The notes beneath the pieces are model-generated. The model searched no databases and was not told where the DNA came from. It saw nothing but the letters and a program-made list of their open reading frames with translations. Below are positions 57,105 through 64,000 of a DNA stretch of 64,000 bases, in pieces. The position numbers and the translations under genes were made by a program. Numbering within the stretch: the stretch's first letter is position 1; each line of letters starts with the position of its first letter. Source of the stretch: Cyclina sinensis (Eukaryota; Mollusca; Bivalvia; Venerida; Veneridae); NCBI GenBank assembly GCA_012932295.1, contig JAAONU010000062.1, positions 72,001 to 136,000 on the forward strand. Reading direction: 5' to 3'.

Positions 57105-59847
57105 GTGTGTGTGATGAATGATTATTCAGTTTTTATAAAAGTTGATGATATAATGGCCAGTCCTTTTCCAATCCAGTTTACTTTCAATACCTACTTGTAG
57201 TGATATTGAACACTTACTTGACGTGAGGTTAACTCTCAAGAGTAGTTTAAAAAATGCCCTTATACAGTTTAAAACAATTTCACGATACATTTGTTTGTTG
57301 TTTTTTTTTCTACGACACATAGGAAATATTTTATTTTGAAGTGGCAGTGTAATCCATTCAAGTAGATTTTTTTATCTACCAGACTGTGACATGAAGTGTT
57401 AAATATGAATCCATTTGTTTCATACTGTTTTAATTTCCTGACGGAAATTAAAGAAGATATGTTGGTAAGATCAAAACAAACTTATCTTTAAGTACGAACT
57501 TCCTTAACATGCTTGATGTACATGTAGGTGTGAGATAGTAAGTATGATGAATCTTTTTTTTTAGCTCACCTGAGCATGCTCATGTGAGCTTTTAGGATCC
57601 TTGATTGTCCGACGTCCGTCCGTCCGTCCGCCCGTCAGTCGTCCACAATTCATTCAAACAACATCTTCTCTGAAACCACTGGGCAAAATTAAATGAAACT
57701 TACCTAGAATATTCCTTGCATGAAGCTCTAGAAAGTTTGTTCAAATGGTTCCGGTTCATTGCATTTCTGGGTCACAGGAGCTAAAAACAGATTTTAAAAG
57801 TTGGATCTTTAAAAATCTTCTTGTCAGAAACCACAAGGCCTGGAGCTTTGATATTTGGTATAAAGCATCATCTAATGAATTTCTACCAAGTTTGTTCAAA
57901 TTATGATCCTGGGGTCAAAAATGGCCCCGCCCCAGGGGTAACTTGTTTTACAGGAGTTATATAGGAAAAAAATTAAAAATTTTCTTGTCAGAAACTGTAA
58001 GGCATAGAGCTAAGAAATTTGGTGTGCAGCATTGTCAAGTGGACCTCTACCAAGTTTGTTCAAATCATGGCATCTGGGTCAAAAATGGCCCCGCCCCAGG
58101 GGTAACTTGTTTTACATAGAGTTATATAGGGAAAACTTCAAAAATCTTCTTGTCAAAAACCCTAAGGCATAGAGCTAAGATATTTGGTATGTAGCATTGT
58201 CTAGTAGACCTCTACCAAGTTTGTTCAAATTATACCTCTGGGGTCAAATTTGGCCCCACCCTGGGGTCATTTGTTTTGCATAAGCTTATATAGGAAAAAC
58301 TTCGAAAATCTTCTTGTCAGAAACCAAAAGGCCCTGAGCCTTAAGATTTAGTATGTAGCATTGTCTAGTGGACTTCTACCAAGTTTGTTCCAATTATACC
58401 CCTGGAGTCAAATTTGGCCCCACCCTGGGGTCATTGGTTTATCATAAGCTTATATAGCGAAAACTTTGAAAATCTTCTTGTAGAAGAAGAAGTAACATTT
58501 TCAGTCCAAATAATCTTGAAATTTGTCAGACAGGTTGTTTTGATGATTTTAGTTCAAGTTAAAAATTGGGTCATCTGGGGTCAAAAACTAGGTCACAGAG
58601 CCCAAAAAAAGAAAAACCTTGTTAACACTCTAGAGGTAACATTTTCAGTCTAAATATCCTGGAAATTTGTCAGAAAGGTTGTTTCAATGATTTCTAGATT
58701 AAATTTGAATATGTGTCATCTGAAATCAAAAACTAGGTCACAGAGCCCAAAATTAGAAAAAAAAAACTTGTAAAAATAACTTGAAAATTTGTGAGAAAGG
58801 TTGCTTCTATGATTTCCAGCTCAACTTTGAATATCGGTCATCTGGATTAAAAAAAAAACTAGGTCACAGAGCCTAAATATCGAAAAACTTTGTAAACATT
58901 CTAGAGGCTACAATTTCAGTCCAAATGTCCTGGAAATTTGTCAGAAAGGTTGTTTTGTTGATTTCTAGCTCAGGTTTGGATATGGATCATCTGGGGACAA
59001 AAACTAGGTCACAGAGCCCAAATATGGAAAAACCTTGTTAACGCTCTAGAGGCTATACTTCCAGTCCAAATAACCTTGAAATTTGTCAGAAAGATTGTTT
59101 CAATAATTTCTAGGCTAAGTTTGAATATGGGTCATCTGGGGTAAATTAACCAGGTCCATAGCAACTTTGTTAAAAGCAGTCATATTCAGGTGAGCGATAT
59201 ATGGCCATCATGGCCCTCTTGTTTACAAATATATAAAAACTAAACATATTGTTAGAGGAGACTAGCTTTTGGTAGAATATGGTGCCTGTTGGCTTATGTT
59301 TGTAACCAGAATTTTAAATATTCTCTAGGTGAAAAGTTGATAAAATCTAATCGAATGATCGCACACCTGGTCAGCATTGAGGTTTTGTCAGATCCCTGTC
59401 CTAACTCCCACACAACCCCTATCGGATACATTGCAATATGCAAAAATACCGAAAAAGAAAATAAAACTTAAAGTGGCTCATAATTATTGTAGGACGCTAA
59501 GTTAAGTACACTGCACATAACAGCCTGTGAAATCTGATGACACTTTTTGAACCTGCCCTTGTCCAAGAAACAAGCCACGCATATAGCAATTCTTGATACA
59601 CCAAGGATCTGTTTGCAAAGACTTGGGTTCATTCCGTTACTCTTTATCTATCTCTCCATTTGCTCACTCCTGTGAAACAGTGCTTGGAAAGACGCCAAAT
59701 GCAAAAACCAGCCTTCTACATGTGTAGCCAATTCTCATATTACTCTTAGCCCGTAATTGCGCGGTCCCAATCTAGTTTTTTCTAAAACTTGAAGAAAGGA
59801 AAATGTTAATCAAAGCATTAGAAGTGCCGAAAGACTGTCGGCTGGAT
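57105..59847 (+). repeat. Repeat B, copy interrupted by a HINE
   Basis: 57105-57562 and 59225-59847 together match 14714-15767. The break in the alignment coincides with the ends of the 57563-59224 element. Confidence 0.85.
57563..59224 (+). mobile_element. HINE-like element with 4-copy 147-bp minisatellite
   Basis: AGCTCACCTGAGCATGC..GTGAGCT hairpin at the 5' end; GGTGAGCGATATATGGCCAT, CATGGCCCTCTTGTTT at the 3' end. About four 165-bp units (57825-58490) and about four 147-bp units (58500-59130), the same unit families as the 45381-48334 element. The left flank is TTTTTTTTT and the right flank ACAAATATA. The paralogous empty site at 15149-15160 reads TTTTTTACATATA, so insertion was into a T run. 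Confidence 0.85.
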
Positions 59848-60189
59848 AGGAGGTTAGGTTTCATGCCGAGGCACACATTTTGCTTTCATAATCATTCCTC
59901 TATTTGAAATAGGGAAAAGTCCAATTTTGATATATACGTGTTAGCATAAACATTCAAATGGCCATAGTATGAAACAAAGTCAACCATTTATCTATAAGTC
60001 GTTTTGCTTGCTCCCAATATCTGTAATACTGATCATAAAGATAAGGCATTGAAGACCTTAAGACAGAAAACCAGCATAAAGACAAAAATAACAAACAAAT
60101 AAGTTAAACATTTGTTCCTGGCTTTCTGCCATTTACTTCACGGATGCTAACGGAATCTAAACAGAGTGTCAGGTTACAGTAGCTTTCCT

Positions 60190-60330
60190 TAACAGTTGTC
60201 AAGTGGTAATGTGCTAGACTAGTAATCTAGGGGTCGTAGGTTCAATCACCTGCTCCTTAACTAACTAAAATGATTGTGTTTTGGCTGATACAATAAACCG
60301 CTGTTTGATGCGTTAATGCTAGACACTGAC
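60190..60330 (+). mobile_element. tRNA-derived SINE
   Basis: Box A TGTCAAGTGGTAA, an anticodon-arm look-alike CTAGA-CTAGTAA-TCTAG, box B TAGGTTCAATCAC, then CTGCTCCTTAACTAACTAAA. Same family as 63880-64000. Confidence 0.65.
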
Positions 60331-60969
60331 CATAAAAAGGAACCAAATGTCGGTTGAATGGAATGTATCTATATCTTTCTGTGTCTGTATCTCTTTCTGC
60401 ATCCCCCATCCCTCACAACCTAAATGAACTCAACTATAATAACTACAAATGCATTGCTTCAAAATGAATGTTCAATGATGTAGGCCACTGAGACTTAAGG
60501 TCTCAGAAAAATCATTGTTAAAAACAAATAACACATGATGAAATCACTTTCTTTCTGGAAGTGCATTGTTTTTGTTTCGTTTTAGCAAAGCCTAGAAATC
60601 ATGTCAAAATTTAGCCAGCATAATAACATTAACAATTGTCAAAAAAAAGTGCACACGACATGCATGCAGCAGCTTTCCTTTGGTTCTTCAGCTGCAGGAA
60701 GTAGGGAGTATTCTTCTGCTCCTTCTAGTCGTTCTGCACATATCGCTTCACAATGACGCATAATTTCAACATGCAGAGCAAATGTCATTGTCATTTTTAC
60801 CTCTTTTCATGAAATTCATGAATTTCATGACCTGAAATAAAGTACTTTTTTCATTCAGGTATGATAAAAATCCAAACAAATAAAATCTTGAAATCTCAAA
60901 AATACCTTGAAATCCTACATATATATACACAAATAAAAAAGTTTTAATTTAGATTAAATGATCTCAAGA

Positions 60970-61250
60970 TTTTGTAAAAAATAATACAAAAAGATTCAAC
61001 TATTACTGAAGTCATTATTACTCAAAAATCAATAATGTGCAAACATTTACTAGATGCACTTATATTTTTATTTTCTATTTTTCTACATGATTTGGTTAAA
61101 CGCTGATAACAATGATGTTGCTGTATTAAAATCTTAGGAATAGCATTACTGGAGTTGTCAGCAGACTATAAACAAACACAAGCTGGTGGTAATTGATGTA
61201 TAACTGTTAGGGGCAATTCTCACTGATGTTCCTACTGATAAGACTCAGAT
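60970..61250 (-). repeat. Repeat A, inverted copy
   Basis: The reverse complement matches 14001-14275 over its length (TTTTTGAGTAATAATGACTT, CATCAGTGAGAATTGCC). Confidence 0.8.
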
Positions 61251-61504
61251 TGAGCCGAATTCTCCCGGTTTTTCGTATGACTGCATTTCACTGATACCCT
61301 GAGGGCGAGAAGATAAGCATGTACTGTGTATCGACAATACATTGATATGCAATATAGGTGTTTAAAAAAATAATCTAAAGTGTCGGGGTTTTTTTTGTGG
61401 AGTATATTTCAAATTTACACAATTCGCCGTCTGAGGTATTTTAGGTCTTTGATAATGATATATAATGCAGTGTTTTGTGAACAGCAATGAAAATAAGTAC
61501 CAGT

Positions 61505-61600
61505 GCTACAGCATATGATTTGCTTCAGGTGAGATTTGAACTCAGATCTCTTTCCATTTAAAGAAAGTGTTCTCTCCATTGAACTACCAAAGCGTTTTCT
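61505..61600 (-). mobile_element. tRNA-like SINE head, minus strand
   Basis: The minus strand has TTTGGTAGTTCAATGGAGAG (box A), an arm CTTTC..GAAAG and GAGTTCAAATCTCACC (box B). Confidence 0.5.
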
Positions 61601-61776
61601 ATGTTTTGTAGACACTAAAGTATATTTCACACCTAACAGTTTTTCAAATGATTGTTGTAATATTGATTACTGTCTACATATCAATTAACACAATTAACAA
61701 GTCAGGTTTCATTTCAACTTAGAGCTAAGTACGATGGTATTTTAAGTATTTCCACTGTAAAGATATCTCTGGAGTT

Positions 61777-61870
61777 GTCTAAGGTGATATTTCTTCTGAA
61801 GAGGGTGGGGATGCGGCAAATGTCCAAGGTGATATTTCACTTGGGGGGAGGGGGGGGGGGATGTCCGTGA
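61777..61870. repeat. Duplicated AAGGTGATATTTC with G-run
   Basis: AAGGTGATATTTC occurs at about 61780 and 61826. GGGGGGAGGGGGGGGGG at about 61843-61860 could form a G-quadruplex. Confidence 0.6.
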
Positions 61871-63870
61871 TACATTTTAAGACTGGGGGATGCAAATAAC
61901 CGGATTCCTTGTCACACACTGTTCTCTGAAAAACAAATCAGTAGAAACATGTTTTTATGAAATAGAGAGCAGCATCAATAACTGTCATTACAAGTAAATT
62001 ATACAAAAGTAATGCTTTCAATTAACATGTCAGGTTTCACTTCAAACATCTATGAAGTTGTGAAAATTGTAAGACAGCATGTGTTTGTCTTATACATAAC
62101 CAAATTCAACAAAAGGGATTCAAAAAAAGAATCATTGTCCTTGTGGGCTATTTTCCTTCATTCTCATCTCTAATTCTGAATATTAAATACAGGCTCTAAA
62201 ATAAATTTCATACCAGGCCTGTGAAAATGCTAAGGCACTAAACTCTAATAGAAACAGCCAAAAGCACATAAAAATTTATATCTTTTTTTAAACGTAAGGT
62301 ATCTTTATAAAATCCTACTATTTCACTCAATGTCCCTTTCTGAAACAGCTTAACAGTCAATATTTATTCAATGTATCAGCTGGTAATAAATAACTTCTAT
62401 CAATTCAATAATCAGTTAAATTCCTATATACCAGCATTTTCACTTACCTGTTATTAGGTTACAGTACTGTATGTATTGTTTCCTGATGTTTTATTGTACC
62501 AGTAATTAAATATGACAGGGAAGAACAGATCAAATATACTGTGGTACAATTAAAAGTTTAGTTTTAAAAGGAAGTAATGTATATCTTTATTTACCATGAT
62601 AGCTTACTTGTAACCACTTTTATTTCTGTTCTTGTCAAAATGCATATTAACATTTTTACATGTACTGCTTCTTTGTGCTTTTTCATTGCTAAAGAAATTT
62701 GAACAGTTTTGATATAATAATATTTAAATTTTGTAATGATACAGATTCTACTATCATACAATAAATCTTGCACTAGGCAGATATCTTTCTGAATTGTTGA
62801 AAATATATTTGGAATAACATATTCAGGCAAATATCCTGTGATTTAATATTAGGTAGTCTTCCCAGATGCAATGACTGCCAAAGTTAAATAAGAAAAATGA
62901 ATTTGAAAAACATTTTAACAAAATCCCTTTCTGATCCAGACAGTGTTCACAAGACCTTTCCCCCTACCTACCATCTGGTGGCATTACTCTCTAAGAATAG
63001 TCCTTGTCATCATCAGTTTTGAACAGTACTGTTATATATTATCATTGTCAGTAGCACTGAACCTGATGGCAATTTCATTTTTTATAAATATCAGTGGATA
63101 TAATGGATAATTTTTCAAAACTTCAATAAATAATCATTAAGACACAGATACATGTATAATCCAAAAATACATAACTCAAAAACTGGCCTTACATCCTTAG
63201 TAATGCTACCATTCTGACCCTATTGTAAACTTTTGTCGCATGCTGATACTTACTGTTTCCATACATGATGTGTCAGGCAAACTTACAACATTCAGTTGAT
63301 CGATTAAGATAAATGGTCATGATCTATTAAAAGTACCAGTTTTTCCTTTTTTATTGAAAAAGATTCCTTTTGTCTAAGACTTGAATATTTCTGTCTTATT
63401 TACTTATTAAAGCAACAATCAATATGAAACTTCAGTCCTACTTTACATCTTAAAATTGTTTTGTAATTCATTTAATTAAAATTCTGGTGAAACTGGAAAC
63501 ACATCCAGTACTTAAGAAACTTACTACTTATAATAACTGAAATGTAACGTTTATTTCAAATTTTTGATTGTTTTGTTTTTATAAAAGTGGAGAAGATTTA
63601 AGTTTTATTAATTGACAGTCAAAACTTTATTCAAGCATTAGCACTTCTTTTTCTTTAGTCTCCCATTTTTCTTATCATTCATAGAAAAATGTCATCTATG
63701 CGTAATGTATAAATAAAATATATGAACATGAATGTGAAAATAAGTTATTTTTACTTTTCATGCTCATTTTTTTCTTTGTTTTGAATTTATCAGTATAAGC
63801 GTTGAGAAGTTGACTCAGATCAAGGGACCTCCAAGTCCAAATCCACCTTTTTGGGCATACAAATGTATAA
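61871..63870. other. No gene seen
   Basis: AT-rich DNA without a supported coding region or recognised repeat. Confidence 0.5.
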
Positions 63871-63879
63871 GTTCTGAAC

Positions 63880-64000
63880 AAGTAATGAGTGGACTGGTAA
63901 TCCAGGGGTTGCAAGTTCAGTCACCTGCTCCTCCACTAACTAAACTGATTACAGTTGAGACATTCAACGAAAGTCCAATGTGCCGGGCTATACACGGGGT
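63880..64000 (+). mobile_element. tRNA-derived SINE, cut by the window end
   Basis: GTGGACTGGTAATCCAGGGG, GCAAGTTCAGTCACCTGCTC and CACTAACTAAACTGATT parallel the 60190-60330 copy. Confidence 0.6.

Overview
The window looks like AT-rich nuclear DNA from a mollusc, most likely a bivalve. Four things point that way. There are spliced exons with GT..AG borders and AATAAA signals. There is a CARD-NACHT innate-immunity receptor of the type greatly expanded in bivalves. tRNA-derived SINEs are frequent. Several non-autonomous repeat families carry internal minisatellites (AGCTCACCTG..CTCTTGTTT and ATACCCCCGC..GCGGGGGTAT types). This attribution comes from pattern recognition; no database was searched.

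Genes. The main gene is a plus-strand NLR-like receptor assembled here from four exons: 156/218-337, 1627-1828, 3588-3641 and 34717-37199. All junction phases agree. Exons 1-2 form a CARD-like death fold, exon 3 is a short linker, and exon 4 is one large NACHT plus C-terminal leucine-rich region, followed by an AATAAA. Its third intron would be 31 kb and contains most of the transposable elements of the left half. A second, small two-exon gene is proposed at 39532-41103 (ETS/YY1-type promoter, 103 codons, with a TA-flanked MITE in its intron). A third transcription start with a TATA box lies at 42631. On the minus strand, 52383-53586 is a long exon with two C2H2 fingers, next to a broken Gypsy-type integrase at 54192-55440.

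Mobile DNA. 11351-19318 is an ~8 kb foldback-like element with TA at both ends, ~330 bp terminal inverted repeats made of short sub-repeats, inverted subterminal minisatellite arrays, and a core shared with 57-61 kb. 20524-23391 is a 5'-truncated, frameshifted LINE with an intact 3' end. 25475-26660 and 48510-49300 are two more LINE relics. 43598-48565 is a Helentron/HINE-like element interrupted by a second one (45381-48334). A third copy (57563-59224) has split a repeat whose unsplit paralogue is at 14714-15767, so its insertion point can be read directly. About eight tRNA-like SINE heads, several microsatellites and five other minisatellite arrays fill much of the rest.

How it fits together. 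Nothing suggests an operon or a prokaryotic system. The biology is an immune receptor gene whose intron is dense with transposons, beside a repeat-rich right half with small gene fragments and retroelement relics. The least ordinary objects are the foldback element with its nested architecture, the very long receptor intron with a possible internal promoter at 28.2 kb, and the nested HINEs with their empty-site comparison.
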